Below, piece by piece: positions 1 to 7,531 of a stretch of DNA of 8,009 nt; within the stretch, counting starts at the first letter, position 1; each line of letters begins with the position of its first letter. The position numbers were made by a program, and so were the translations under genes. The stretch is from Streptococcus sp. (lineage in GTDB: Bacteria > Bacillota > Bacilli > Lactobacillales > Streptococcaceae). Location: NCBI GenBank assembly GCA_003521145.1, contig DOTL01000008.1, positions 1 through 8,009 on the forward strand, written 5' to 3'. The notes under the pieces are model-generated. The model saw only the letters and a list, made by a program, of their open reading frames with translations. It searched no databases and was not told where the DNA came from.

Positions 1-66
1 ACTTCATTATAGAACTTTCAAAATAGACAGTTTGAACAATCAACCAGTCAATTTGATGAAAGAGAC

Positions 67-95
67 TTGACGAATCCTTTTTTTTTCGATAGAAT
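67..95 (+). promoter_or_regulatory. Sigma-A type promoter of tRNA-Cys
   Basis: A -35 box TTGACG (67-72) and a -10 box TAGAAT (90-95) are separated by exactly 17 nt. The spacer contains nine consecutive T (78-86). The predicted start point near 101-103 lies only about six bases before the mature tRNA-Cys 5' end, which suits a stable-RNA promoter with a very short leader for RNase P to remove. Spacing and box quality are seen directly; use in vivo is inferred. Confidence 0.8.
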
Positions 96-107
96 GGTAT
101 CTGTTAT

Positions 108-178
108 GGCGGTATAGCCAAGTGGTAAGGCACGGCTCTGCAAAAGCTTGATCGTCGGTTCAAATCCGTCTACCGCCT
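108..178 (+). tRNA. tRNA-Cys (anticodon GCA)
   Basis: A 71-nt cloverleaf with a perfect 7-bp acceptor stem (GGCGGTA with TACCGCC), a GCC/GGC D stem, anticodon loop CTGCAAA with GCA at 140-142, a TTCAAAT T-loop and discriminator T at 178. U73 is a known identity element for cysteinyl-tRNA synthetase. No CCA is encoded, so CCA addition is needed. Two pairs are not Watson-Crick or wobble as I fold it: C27-U43 at the top of the anticodon stem (next to a G28-U42 wobble) and U50-U64 in the T stem. The gene stands alone with its own promoter and terminator, and is the only gene on the + strand here. Confidence 0.95.
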
Positions 179-187
179 TCATAATAC

Positions 188-213
188 GAAGACACCTTAG
201 GGTGTCTTCTTTC
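188..213 (+). terminator. Intrinsic terminator of tRNA-Cys
   Basis: A perfect 9-bp stem, GAAGACACC (188-196) with GGTGTCTTC (201-209), closed by a TTAG tetraloop. It is followed on the + strand by a short T-rich stretch (TTTCATTATT). It begins about 10 nt after the tRNA 3' end, so it most likely ends the tRNA-Cys transcript. The T-tract is weak, but the stem is strong. Confidence 0.8.
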
Positions 214-223
214 ATTATTCCAT

Positions 224-257
224 ATAAAGATACCCGAAGCTAGAAACCTCGGGGTAT
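224..257 (-). terminator. Probable terminator of the flavoprotein gene
   Basis: Read on the - strand, ATACCC, a bulged C and GAGG pair with CTTCGGGTAT (6 + 4 bp, one G-U, 7-nt loop), followed by CTTTATA. It lies about 10 nt past the stop codon of the FMN reductase-like gene. The T-tract is poor; the hairpin could also work in the other direction as a backup for the convergent tRNA-Cys transcript. Confidence 0.55.
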
Positions 258-266
258 TAATTATTC

Positions 267-812
267 TTATTTAATCGCTTCAATCAAAGCCTCAGCTTGA
301 TTCTGAAGGCTTTCAAGAACTTCTTCTGTTGCTACAAATTTTCCATCTACCCAAGCTGTATCATTTACACGTGTCGCTGTAAAATCACCAACTACTTGGG
401 TACGGATAAATGGTAACAATTCTTTGTAGGCATCAAAAAGTTGATTGTGACCACCATTAGCAACTGATGATACAGTTACAATCTTATCTTGAAGAGCTGA
501 TGATCCTGAAGGATCTGATAGATCAAGGGAACGACTCAACCAGTCAAGCAAATTTTTCACTGGCCCAGGAATTGAAAAATTATAAACCGGTGAGAAAATC
601 CAGATAGCATCTGCAGCCAAGATCTGCTCTCGAACTTCTGTCAAAACAAGAAGAACTGGACTTTCTAAATCCTGATTAAAAACAGGTACTTGACTATAGT
701 CAAGATAAGAAACATTAGCTTTACCAGCTAGCATTTTCTCAGCTTCTTCTGCTAATTGGTGGTTAAATGATCCCTTGCGAAGAGATCCAACGATAAATAG
801 AATGTTTTTCAT
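267..812 (-). CDS. NADPH-dependent FMN reductase family flavoprotein (quinone/azo reductase-like)
   Basis: A 181-residue cytoplasmic protein with a flavodoxin-like fold, of the FMN_red family (PF03358). The family holds FMN-binding reductases that use NAD(P)H to reduce free flavin, quinones, azo dyes or chromate; the substrate here cannot be told from sequence. Visible features are a first beta strand MKNILFIVGS running into the FMN phosphate-binding loop GSLRKGSFN (residues 9-17), and the flavin-site motif PVYNFSIPGPVKNLLDW (75-91), where Y77-N78 and S80-I-P-G match the family's YN-x-S-x-PG core. The length is normal for the family. I chose ATG at 812 because the alignable protein begins at MKNIL and AAAGGAA sits just upstream; the frame stays open to 878, but that extension would cover the predicted promoter and operator. 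It follows a MarR regulator gene on the same strand, suggesting control by that protein. It ends convergent with tRNA-Cys. Confidence 0.88.
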   Translation of the reverse strand: MKNILFIVGSLRKGSFNHQLAEEAEKMLAGKANVSYLDYSQVPVFNQDLESPVLLVLTEVREQILAADAIWIFSPVYNFSIPGPVKNLLDWLSRSLDLSDPSGSSALQDKIVTVSSVANGGHNQLFDAYKELLPFIRTQVVGDFTATRVNDTAWVDGKFVATEEVLESLQNQAEALIEAIK

Positions 813-846
813 GATACATTTCCTTTGTATTTCTAATAATTGATAT

Positions 847-863
847 TTACTACTACATAGTAA
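847..863. promoter_or_regulatory. Candidate MarR operator (inverted repeat)
   Basis: A 17-bp inverted repeat, TTACTA-N5-TAGTAA, lies between the marR-like gene and the flavoprotein gene. It overlaps the predicted -10 box and start point of the flavoprotein promoter, a position where a bound dimer would block transcription. MarR dimers typically bind palindromes of about this size. The repeat is seen directly; the regulator-operator match is inferred. Confidence 0.45.
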
Positions 864-890
864 TATATAGGATTCCATTAGAAATATAAA
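862..890 (-). promoter_or_regulatory. Candidate promoter of the flavoprotein gene
   Basis: On the - strand, a -35-like TTTATA (885-890) and a -10-like TATATT (862-867) are 17 nt apart, placing the start near 855 and leaving a leader of about 43 nt. The -35 match is moderate and the region is very AT-rich, so other placements are possible. Part of the transcript may also come by read-through from the marR-like gene, as no terminator is visible between the two. Confidence 0.4.
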
Positions 891-899
891 GAAATATGC

Positions 900-1328
900 T
901 CAGACATTCTTAAATTTTTTCAGGAGCTCTACCAACTGTGCCTGCTCTTCAGGTGTCAGAACGGAAAAAGTCTCCTCAATAGCTCGCTGATGTGGCGGGA
1001 TTGCTGCTTGAATAATATGACGGCCCTCATCCGTCAAATCAACCTCGAAAGCACGCTTATCTGTTTGGCAGGCTTCTCGCGTCAACCAACCTTTTTTCTC
1101 CATATTTTTAATGACGACAGTCATATTCCCGGAGGTGGCAAGCATGCAGTCAATTAATTCGCCAATCTTCATGCGCCCTTTGGCATTAAGCACGTCCATG
1201 ACTCCAAATTGAGTTGGTGTCAAATTAAATTCTTTAAAGGTCTCAGAAACCTTGGCATCGATGGTATGAAAAGCCTTACGCATAACTACCATACTTTTTA
1301 CAGCCATGTTTTTATCTAAGTCACTCAT
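900..1328 (-). CDS. MarR-family transcriptional regulator
   Basis: A 142-residue winged helix-turn-helix regulator, the usual MarR length. An N-terminal dimerisation helix (about 5-33) leads into the DNA-binding domain (about 35-102): LTPTQFGVMDVL, a recognition helix around ATSGNMTVVIKNMEKKG (64-80), and a wing with DKRAFEVDLTDEG (90-102), matching the family's D-x-R-x-x-x-x-x-LT-x-x-G signature. A C-terminal helix (about 117-140) completes the dimer interface. The SGNMT segment resembles MarR proteins of the MhqR/HcaR kind, some of which control quinone or azo reductases; that is a resemblance only. Two cysteines, C61 and C87, could be redox sensors, but nothing proves this. The start has AAGGA seven nt upstream. 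It is likely a repressor of the flavoprotein gene just downstream (87 nt gap), and possibly of itself. Confidence 0.92.
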   Translation of the reverse strand: MSDLDKNMAVKSMVVMRKAFHTIDAKVSETFKEFNLTPTQFGVMDVLNAKGRMKIGELIDCMLATSGNMTVVIKNMEKKGWLTREACQTDKRAFEVDLTDEGRHIIQAAIPPHQRAIEETFSVLTPEEQAQLVELLKKFKNV

Positions 1329-1362
1329 TTCTAGTCCTTTCCAAATAGATGCCGTTTTTATT

Positions 1363-1391
1363 ACTCTAACACAGCTTTTCTAAAAGTGGTA
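1363..1391 (-). promoter_or_regulatory. Candidate marR-like gene promoter
   Basis: After the upstream terminator, the regulator needs its own promoter. On the - strand, TAGAGT (1363-1368) preceded by TGT gives an extended -10 form (TGn plus a 4/6 hexamer); no good -35 is found 16-18 nt upstream. A small inverted repeat CTTTT-AG-AAAAG (1375-1386) sits in the spacer and might be a binding site, but it may equally be chance in AT-rich DNA. Confidence 0.3.
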
Positions 1392-1409
1392 TATGAAAAT
1401 GAAAAAATA

Positions 1410-1454
1410 AGAAAAAAGAGTCCTTAGATATCTAACCAATACCTCAGAACTCTT
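1410..1454 (-). terminator. Strong intrinsic terminator of the pepS unit
   Basis: On the - strand, AAGAGTTCT (1446-1454) pairs with AGGACTCTT (1416-1424), with one T-G pair. After a single G-A mismatch a further 6 bp forms (AGGTAT with ATATCT) around a 7-nt loop, and a TTTTTTC tract follows. It starts six nt after the stop codon of the small membrane protein gene and separates pepS and its partner from the marR-like gene. Confidence 0.85.
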
Positions 1455-1460
1455 TCATTT

Positions 1461-1691
1461 CTAACTATTACGATTCCAAAAAAGGACTAATAAGATAACA
1501 GCACCTAGTACTGAAGGAACGATAGCAGTATCTGCTAGCATCGGTCCCCAATTTCCAAAAAGAAGCTGACCAACAAAAGCACCTAGCCATCCAACAAAGG
1601 TCTTACCAATACAGCCCATACGTTCACCCCTATTTGATATAGCAGAGGCAATAAGACCAATGAGAAAACCAACTATCATACTTCCAATCAT
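1461..1691 (-). CDS. GlsB/YeaQ/YmgE family small membrane protein
   Basis: A 76-residue, glycine-rich, very hydrophobic protein with three predicted membrane segments (about 3-19, 28-46 and 53-72). The short loop NRGERMGCIGK after the first segment and the GWLGAFVGQLLFG stretch fit the GlsB/YeaQ/YmgE ('transglycosylase-associated') family. Despite that label, family members have no visible catalytic domain; they are often linked to general stress, and their biochemical role is unknown. The start has GGAG about nine nt upstream, between the pepS stop and this ATG. Only 19 nt separate it from pepS, with no terminator between, so the two are almost surely co-transcribed; a shared function is not implied. 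Confidence 0.8.
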   Translation of the reverse strand: MIGSMIVGFLIGLIASAISNRGERMGCIGKTFVGWLGAFVGQLLFGNWGPMLADTAIVPSVLGAVILLVLFWNRNS

Positions 1692-1710
1692 AATAAATTC
1701 TCCATCATAC

Positions 1711-2952
1711 TTATATTACCCAATCCCCATTTCGGAAAATTGGTACTCTGCTACCATCTTGTCGGACACCATCAATATCCATTTGATTTGAACCAATCAT
1801 AAAGTCTACGTGTACATCAGAACGATTAAGACCAGCTTCTTTAAGCTCCTCTTCTGTCATGTCCGCCCCTCCCACAACACTGGTAGCATAGGCTGCTCCA
1901 ATAGCTAGGTGGTTGGATGCATTCTCATCAAAAAGAGTGTTAAAGAAAGTGATTCCTGACTGTGAAATAGAACTTGGATCTGGTACCAGTGCACATTCGC
2001 CTAGAGCACGCGCCCCATTATTGTTGAAGACGAGATTCTTCATCACTTCATCACCTTGATCCGCTGTGATATCTACAATTTTACCATCTTTGAAGGTTAC
2101 CTTGATTCCTTCAATAATATTACCATTGTAGCTCAGAGGCTTTGTACTTGAGACATAACCATCTGCACGACGAAAATCTGGTGCCGTAAAGACTTCTTCT
2201 GTTGGCATATTAGGAAGGAAACCTTCACCTTGCGCATTAATGGCACCTGCAGACTCCCAAACGTGGTTTTTAGGTAATCCTAGAGTCAAATCTGTTCCGG
2301 GTGCTTGGTAGTGTAAGGCTGAAAATTGTGCCTCATTGAGTAGGCGTGCTTTAGCATCCAAACGGTTAGCATGTTCCTTCCAAGCACGTACAGGGTCCTC
2401 TTCATAGACACGACAAATCTTGAAAATTTGGTCCCAAAGTAAATCTACAGCTTCCTCATCACTCGAAGCATCGGGAAAGACCTTCTTAGCCCATTCCTTA
2501 CCAGCTGCAGCAGCTACAGTCCAACTAACCTTATTAGACTGAGTTGCCACCTGCATAGGTTTAAAGGCCACTCCAGTAGCTTTTGCATGAGCAGATAAAC
2601 GTTCAGGAGCTACACCATTAAGGGCACCTGGATCTGATGAACGAACACCTAAGCGACTTGCCTTCTTGGCCAACAAATATTCTATTTCAGCTTTTTTATA
2701 GGCGGGAACCTCTTCGATGCGGTCCATATCAGCATGCAAGAAGCGCTCGCGATTAATAATATCATCTGACCATTGAACGATTACCTCAGCAGCTCCTAGA
2801 GCATAGGCTTCTTTAACTAAGAGATGAGCTAGCTCTGCTTGTTCTACATCAATGCTCAAGGCCACTGTGTGACCAGGTTGCACATTAATCCCATTAGCAA
2901 CCAGTAATTTAGCATATTTCTCAAGATTTTCTTTAAAATTTGGTAAAACCAT
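1711..2952 (-). CDS. pepS: Aminopeptidase PepS (M29 metallopeptidase)
   Basis: A 413-residue cytoplasmic metallo-aminopeptidase of family M29 (AmpS/PepS/AmpT), the same length as streptococcal PepS. It removes N-terminal residues from short peptides, supplying amino acids in peptide-using lactic streptococci. The residues expected for the two-metal site are present: E253 (in PTEEVFTAPD), E319 (in ALGECALVPD), H348 (in NHLAIGAAY), H381 and D383 (in DVHVDFMIGS), along with the catalytic-type Y355. The N-terminal domain (about 1-210) shapes the dimer and access to the active site in known structures. There is no signal peptide. The start is secure: AAGGAG lies nine nt upstream of ATG, and the protein begins MVLPNFKENLEKYA as in relatives. 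It has its own extended -10 promoter and is followed after 19 nt by a small membrane protein gene. Confidence 0.95.
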   Translation of the reverse strand: MVLPNFKENLEKYAKLLVANGINVQPGHTVALSIDVEQAELAHLLVKEAYALGAAEVIVQWSDDIINRERFLHADMDRIEEVPAYKKAEIEYLLAKKASRLGVRSSDPGALNGVAPERLSAHAKATGVAFKPMQVATQSNKVSWTVAAAAGKEWAKKVFPDASSDEEAVDLLWDQIFKICRVYEEDPVRAWKEHANRLDAKARLLNEAQFSALHYQAPGTDLTLGLPKNHVWESAGAINAQGEGFLPNMPTEEVFTAPDFRRADGYVSSTKPLSYNGNIIEGIKVTFKDGKIVDITADQGDEVMKNLVFNNNGARALGECALVPDPSSISQSGITFFNTLFDENASNHLAIGAAYATSVVGGADMTEEELKEAGLNRSDVHVDFMIGSNQMDIDGVRQDGSRVPIFRNGDWVI

Positions 2953-2983
2953 GATTAACTCCTTGAAACTATAATTTTCTATC

Positions 2984-2992
2984 AGTATACCA
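2984..2992 (-). promoter_or_regulatory. pepS: Extended -10 promoter of pepS
   Basis: On the - strand, TGGTATACT forms a TG-N-TATACT extended -10 element (5/6 match to TATAAT). No good -35 box lies 17 nt upstream, which extended -10 promoters tolerate. The start near 2977 would give a leader of about 25 nt carrying AAGGAG. It sits between the polC terminator and pepS, as expected for an independent unit. Confidence 0.7.
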
Positions 2993-3052
2993 TAAGACGA
3001 AGAAAAAGGTTTCCTCTCAGCTTTTGCTTTTTAGCATCACATGCAGACCCCT

Positions 3053-3110
3053 AAACAAAAAGAGAACGGAGACTGACTCCATTTCCTCAATGTTGATGAC
3101 GATTCTCTTT
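3053..3110 (-). terminator. Intrinsic terminator of polC
   Basis: On the - strand, AAAGAGAA (3103-3110) pairs with TTCTCTTT (3059-3066), extended by a CG/CG pair after a one-base bulge; TTTGTTT follows. The loop is long, and its interior can form a small GGAG-TCAGT-CTCC hairpin (3068-3080), so the structure may be branched. It begins about five nt past the polC stop codon. Confidence 0.75.
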
Positions 3111-3115
3111 AGCCA

Positions 3116-6100
3116 TTAAAAGAAATCATCAAAAAGACTTAATTGATTATCTTCTGGCATATTTCCTAGGATTCCCATTTCATCCAATTTTTCAACCAAG
3201 GTTGATGATAGGCCTCCTCGTTTACGCAATTCTGTTTTGGAAAGGAATTCCCCTTCTTCACGCGCAGCAACCACTTGCTTAGCAACGTTCTCACCCAAAC
3301 CTTCAAGTGCGATAAACGGTGGAATCAAAGTATCTCCTTCAATCAGAAATTCAGTTGCCTGACTCTTGTAAAGGTCTAACTGACCAAAGGTAAAGCCACG
3401 TTCTAACATTTCATTGACAATCTCAAGCGTCGTAAACAGGTCATTTTCAACATTAGTCGCTTCATTTCGTTGGCGCTTCTCCTTAATATCTTCCATTCGA
3501 GCTTTAACAGCATCAAGGCCTGCAGACATCGTCTTAAGCTCAAATGCTTTAGCACGAATTGAGAAATAGGCACAATAGTAGTAAATAGGATGGTGCACTT
3601 TGAAATAAGCTACGCGCAGGGCCATCATAACGTAGGCTGCCGCATGGGCTTTAGGAAACATGTACTTGATTTTACCACAAGATTCAATGTACCAGTCTGG
3701 AACATTATTTTCACGCATGGCTTGAATATAGTCATTACGCTCTTCTTCGGAAATCTTCAACCACATCCCCTTACGCACACGTTCCATAATAGTGAAGGCC
3801 ATCTTAGGATCTAACCCCGCATGCATTAGGTATACCATGATATCATCACGACAACCGATAACGGTTTTCAGAGTGGCGATACCTTCCTTAATCAAATCTT
3901 GTGCATTACCTAACCAAACGTCTGTTCCGTGGGACAAACCAGATAACTGTAAGAGTTCCGCAAAGGTCGTCGGATGCGTCTCATCGACCATACCACGAAC
4001 AAAGTTAGTCCCAAACTCAGGGATTCCCAACATTCCCGTTGATGTCCCAATCTGTTCAGGTGTTACCCCTAAAATATCAGTCCCTGAAAAAAGTTTCATT
4101 ACATCTGGATCATCTGCTCGAATATCTTTTGGATCAATTCCTGATAAATCCTGTAACTTACGAATCATAGTCGGATCATCATGTCCCAGAATATCAAGCT
4201 TCAACACGTTCTCATCAATATCGTGGAAGTTAAAGTGAGTTGTCTGCCAAGCAGCCGTTACATCATCGGCCGGATATTGAACAGGTGTGAAATCATAGAC
4301 ATCCATATAATTTGGAATAACAACGATACCACCTGGGTGCTGACCTGTATTTCGCTTAACACCCGCAGCCCCCATAGCTAAACGATCGACCTCAGCATCA
4401 CGGTAATACTTATTGTAATCACGTTCGTAACCCTTAACAAAACCATAAGCCGTCCGATCTGCAACAGTTCCTACTGTTCCGGCACGAAAAGCATATTGCT
4501 CTCCAAAAATATCACGAACATCCAAATGGGCTGATGGTTGATCATCACCGGAAAAGTTCAAATCGATATCAGGAACCTTATCCCCATCAAAACCTAGGAA
4601 GGTCTCGAAAGGAATATCTTGACCATCTTTTTTATATTCCGTTCCACATTCTGAACATTCCTTATCAGGCAAATCGAAGCCAGATCCATAAGAACCATCT
4701 GTAATGAACTCTGAGTGTTGACAATTAGGACATAGATAATGTGGCGGCATCGGATTGACCTCAGTAATTCCAATCATTGTCGCAACAAAACTAGATCCGA
4801 CAGATCCACGCGAACCAACTAGGTAGCCACGTTCATTTGAACGGTTAACTAGCATCTGCGAAGCCAGGTAGATTACGGCAAATCCATTACCAAGAATTGA
4901 AGACAACTCTTTCTCAATTCGGAGGTCAATAATATCAGGCAAAGGATTACCATAGAGCTCAAACGCTCTAGCATATGTCATCTCTGCAACCTGTTCTTCT
5001 GCACGATCAATGAAAGGTGTGTACAAGTCTTTTTTGACAACTTCAACCTCAGCAATTTGATCTGCCATAGCCTGCGTATTAGTTACAACAATTTCATAGG
5101 CTAAGTCTTTTCCTAAAAAGGCAAAGTCGTCTAACATCTCGTTAGTTGTCCTAAAATGAGCTTCAGGTAAAGGAGCAGGTTTTGCATTTTCTCCCTTACC
5201 AATTGGCCTATTAATCATGGCTCCTTGTCCCAAAGCACGAACAATGATTTCACGATAAATGGCATCCTCAGGGTTGATATAGTGTACATTTCCTGTAGCC
5301 AGCACAGGTTTGTCCAGACGATTAGCGATCTCAATCAAATCTCGAATCAGTTGTTCTATAGCCACCCCATCCTTGATTAAATCCTTTGCAATCAAGGGCG
5401 CATAAATTGCCGGTGGCATAACTTCAATAAAGTCATAATATTTGGCAACTTCAACCGCCTTGTCAATACCGTGAGACAGGAGCGTATCAAAAACCTCACC
5501 ATCAGCACAAGCAGAACCTACAATGATTCCCTCACGATACTCATCTAAGACCGTACGAGGAATACGTGCTACCCCCTCAAAGTATGAGACGTTTGATAAA
5601 CTTACCAACTTAAAGATATTCTTCAAGCCAGTTTGATTCTGAACATACAGCGTCGCATGTTTAACACGAGACTTTTTATACGAATCTTCAGAAACCAAAT
5701 CCGTGTTCAACTGTTCCAGATTAGTCAAACCGTGCTTATCAAACACATCTTTTATGAAGATAAACAACAGACGGCCCGTAGCTTCCGCATCATAATTGGC
5801 CATATGGTGATGATCCAAAGCCACACCAAACCGCTTCGTCAAAGGCCCCAAACCATGACGCTTATACTCAGGATAAAGATTTCGTGCAAATTCCAAAGTA
5901 TCAATAACCGGTTGTGAAATTGTTGGTAACTGATGTCTTTCGTAATTGGCATTCATAAAACCAACGTCAAAGGTCGCATTATGGGCCACTAGCACAGTTC
6001 CATGACAGAATTCTTGAAACTCCTGTAAAACTTGTACTAAAGGTTTAGCACCTTTAACATGATTATCAGTAATACCGGTCAACTCAGTAGTAAATGCAGA

Positions 6101-7510
6101 AAGAGGATGTCCTGGATCTATGAATTCATCAAATTGCTCAATAATATTACCTTTATGCATTTTTGATGCCGCAATCTGAATCAAATCATTATGGACAGCA
6201 GACAAGCCTGTTGTCTCAACGTCAAATACAACATAGGTTGCTTCTTTTAATTCCAAATTCTGGGAATTATAAACAATAGGAACTTTATCCTCAACAAGAT
6301 TGGCTTCAAGACCAAAAATAGCTTTAATCCCAGCTTTTTTAGCCCTATGGTAGCCATGAGGAAAACTTTGAACATTAGCATGATCGGTTATAGCAACAGC
6401 TGGATGCCCCCAAGAAGCAGCAGTATCAATAAGCTCTTCCACAGTTGGCATGGCATCCATAGTCGACATGTTAGTATGTGCATGAAATTCTACACGCTTT
6501 TGTCCCTCTGGCATCAAATCCTTGCGAGGTGTGTGCGAAATCTCTTTGATATCTTGTACATTCATTGTCAGACTATGAGTGAAAGGATTATTCTCTATAC
6601 GGCCGCGAACTCTTACCCAGTTCCCCTTTTTTATCATATCGAACTTAGCAAGCTCATCACTATCTTTGACCCAGCGCTGCATAGCAAAACTAGAGGTATA
6701 ATCAGTTACCTTGAAATTAATAATAATTCGCCCCGTCTTAGTTTCACGTTGCTCTACATCAAAAATATATCCCTCAAAGACAACACGATTCTCTTCAGAA
6801 TTAATATCAACCATTGGCGTTATTTCAGCCTTATCAAAACTAGCTTGACGTTGACTTTGTTTCTCAGCAAAATTTGGCGCCTGTTCGTTCACAGTTTTCG
6901 GTGCTGGAGCACTCTCAAGAATAGATTGAAGCGCCTGTCTTGCCTGAGATTCAGCTTGTTCTTGCAAAGAAACCTTGTTTGTTTGGTAAGCCTCTTCTAA
7001 AGAAGATGAAGCTTCCTTATCTTCAACAACAGAAATGAATACTTCTGATAAACCAACTTGAGAAAGAGATTCAGATATCAAAGAAATAAATCTGTCCTGT
7101 ACATTTTTCTTAATAATATACTCTGGAGCCTTAACACAAATACTATTATTTGAAATCTCAACCTTTAGATTTGAGAATAAAGAATAAATAGAAAAGTGAG
7201 ACACTTTCAAACTATCTAAAGCATATGAAAAATAATCTCCAAGCAAAGAATCATCGCAAGCAGTAGAAACTAAACGAATTTCAAAAGAAGCTTTGGTACC
7301 TAAAGAATTAAAAGAAGAGTGAAGTAAACTATCAAAAAGAGCAAAAGACTCATAAGACAGAACACTAGGAAAAGAAAAAACAAAAAACCACTGGCGTTTT
7401 GATTTAAATAGCTTTACTGTTTTGATAGAACCATCTTTAATTTCTTTAAAAGCATCGTGATCCTCAGGAAAACGAATTTGTTTTAAGAGAAGCTGAAATT
7501 TATCAGACAT
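3116..7510 (-). CDS. polC: DNA polymerase III alpha subunit, Gram-positive type (PolC)
   Basis: The 1464-residue replicative DNA polymerase of low-GC Gram-positives, full length for the family. Order of parts: a variable N-terminal domain (1-230) with a polar, Q/A-rich linker near 165-225; an OB fold (about 240-325); a PHP domain starting EFHAHTNMS (H343, H345) and ITDH (376-377), interrupted by a DEDDh 3'-5' proofreading exonuclease (about 425-590; D430, E432, D515, H569, D574); the rest of PHP, with TGNVHY near 740; a four-cysteine zinc site (C927, C930, C952, C955); and the polymerase core with catalytic D981 and D983 in PDIDLNFSG and D1106 in LKLDILG. The C-terminus has a beta-clamp binding motif, QLSLF (1456-1460), four residues from the end. 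All key residues are intact, so it should be active. The start has AGGAG about 11 nt upstream. It lies directly after a tRNA operon terminator, leaving no space for its own promoter in between, and is followed by its own terminator. Confidence 0.98.
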   Translation of the reverse strand: MSDKFQLLLKQIRFPEDHDAFKEIKDGSIKTVKLFKSKRQWFFVFSFPSVLSYESFALFDSLLHSSFNSLGTKASFEIRLVSTACDDSLLGDYFSYALDSLKVSHFSIYSLFSNLKVEISNNSICVKAPEYIIKKNVQDRFISLISESLSQVGLSEVFISVVEDKEASSSLEEAYQTNKVSLQEQAESQARQALQSILESAPAPKTVNEQAPNFAEKQSQRQASFDKAEITPMVDINSEENRVVFEGYIFDVEQRETKTGRIIINFKVTDYTSSFAMQRWVKDSDELAKFDMIKKGNWVRVRGRIENNPFTHSLTMNVQDIKEISHTPRKDLMPEGQKRVEFHAHTNMSTMDAMPTVEELIDTAASWGHPAVAITDHANVQSFPHGYHRAKKAGIKAIFGLEANLVEDKVPIVYNSQNLELKEATYVVFDVETTGLSAVHNDLIQIAASKMHKGNIIEQFDEFIDPGHPLSAFTTELTGITDNHVKGAKPLVQVLQEFQEFCHGTVLVAHNATFDVGFMNANYERHQLPTISQPVIDTLEFARNLYPEYKRHGLGPLTKRFGVALDHHHMANYDAEATGRLLFIFIKDVFDKHGLTNLEQLNTDLVSEDSYKKSRVKHATLYVQNQTGLKNIFKLVSLSNVSYFEGVARIPRTVLDEYREGIIVGSACADGEVFDTLLSHGIDKAVEVAKYYDFIEVMPPAIYAPLIAKDLIKDGVAIEQLIRDLIEIANRLDKPVLATGNVHYINPEDAIYREIIVRALGQGAMINRPIGKGENAKPAPLPEAHFRTTNEMLDDFAFLGKDLAYEIVVTNTQAMADQIAEVEVVKKDLYTPFIDRAEEQVAEMTYARAFELYGNPLPDIIDLRIEKELSSILGNGFAVIYLASQMLVNRSNERGYLVGSRGSVGSSFVATMIGITEVNPMPPHYLCPNCQHSEFITDGSYGSGFDLPDKECSECGTEYKKDGQDIPFETFLGFDGDKVPDIDLNFSGDDQPSAHLDVRDIFGEQYAFRAGTVGTVADRTAYGFVKGYERDYNKYYRDAEVDRLAMGAAGVKRNTGQHPGGIVVIPNYMDVYDFTPVQYPADDVTAAWQTTHFNFHDIDENVLKLDILGHDDPTMIRKLQDLSGIDPKDIRADDPDVMKLFSGTDILGVTPEQIGTSTGMLGIPEFGTNFVRGMVDETHPTTFAELLQLSGLSHGTDVWLGNAQDLIKEGIATLKTVIGCRDDIMVYLMHAGLDPKMAFTIMERVRKGMWLKISEEERNDYIQAMRENNVPDWYIESCGKIKYMFPKAHAAAYVMMALRVAYFKVHHPIYYYCAYFSIRAKAFELKTMSAGLDAVKARMEDIKEKRQRNEATNVENDLFTTLEIVNEMLERGFTFGQLDLYKSQATEFLIEGDTLIPPFIALEGLGENVAKQVVAAREEGEFLSKTELRKRGGLSSTLVEKLDEMGILGNMPEDNQLSLFDDFF

Positions 7511-7531
7511 AAAAATTAAACTCCTATAGAC

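Noticed and set aside
2..70. An open + strand frame from the window edge ending in TGA at 68-70, which might be the C-terminus of an upstream gene.
   Set aside because: Only 22 codons, with no recognisable family. The stop overlaps the -35 box of the tRNA-Cys promoter. An open stretch of this length is common by chance, so I cannot support a gene.
813..878. An upstream extension of the FMN reductase-like gene by 22 codons.
   Set aside because: The family begins at MKNIL, a good ribosome binding site precedes the ATG at 812, and the extension would be coded by the predicted promoter and operator.
1375..1386. The small inverted repeat CTTTT-AG-AAAAG upstream of the marR-like gene as a second MarR operator.
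   Set aside because: It does not match the TTACTA-type repeat found downstream and is simple A/T sequence with short arms, so I mention it only under the promoter entry.
3590..7000. Several + strand open frames of 66 to 217 codons inside polC.
   Set aside because: They lie opposite a fully conserved, intact polC, show no known family features, and have low-complexity or implausible protein sequences. They are antisense shadows.
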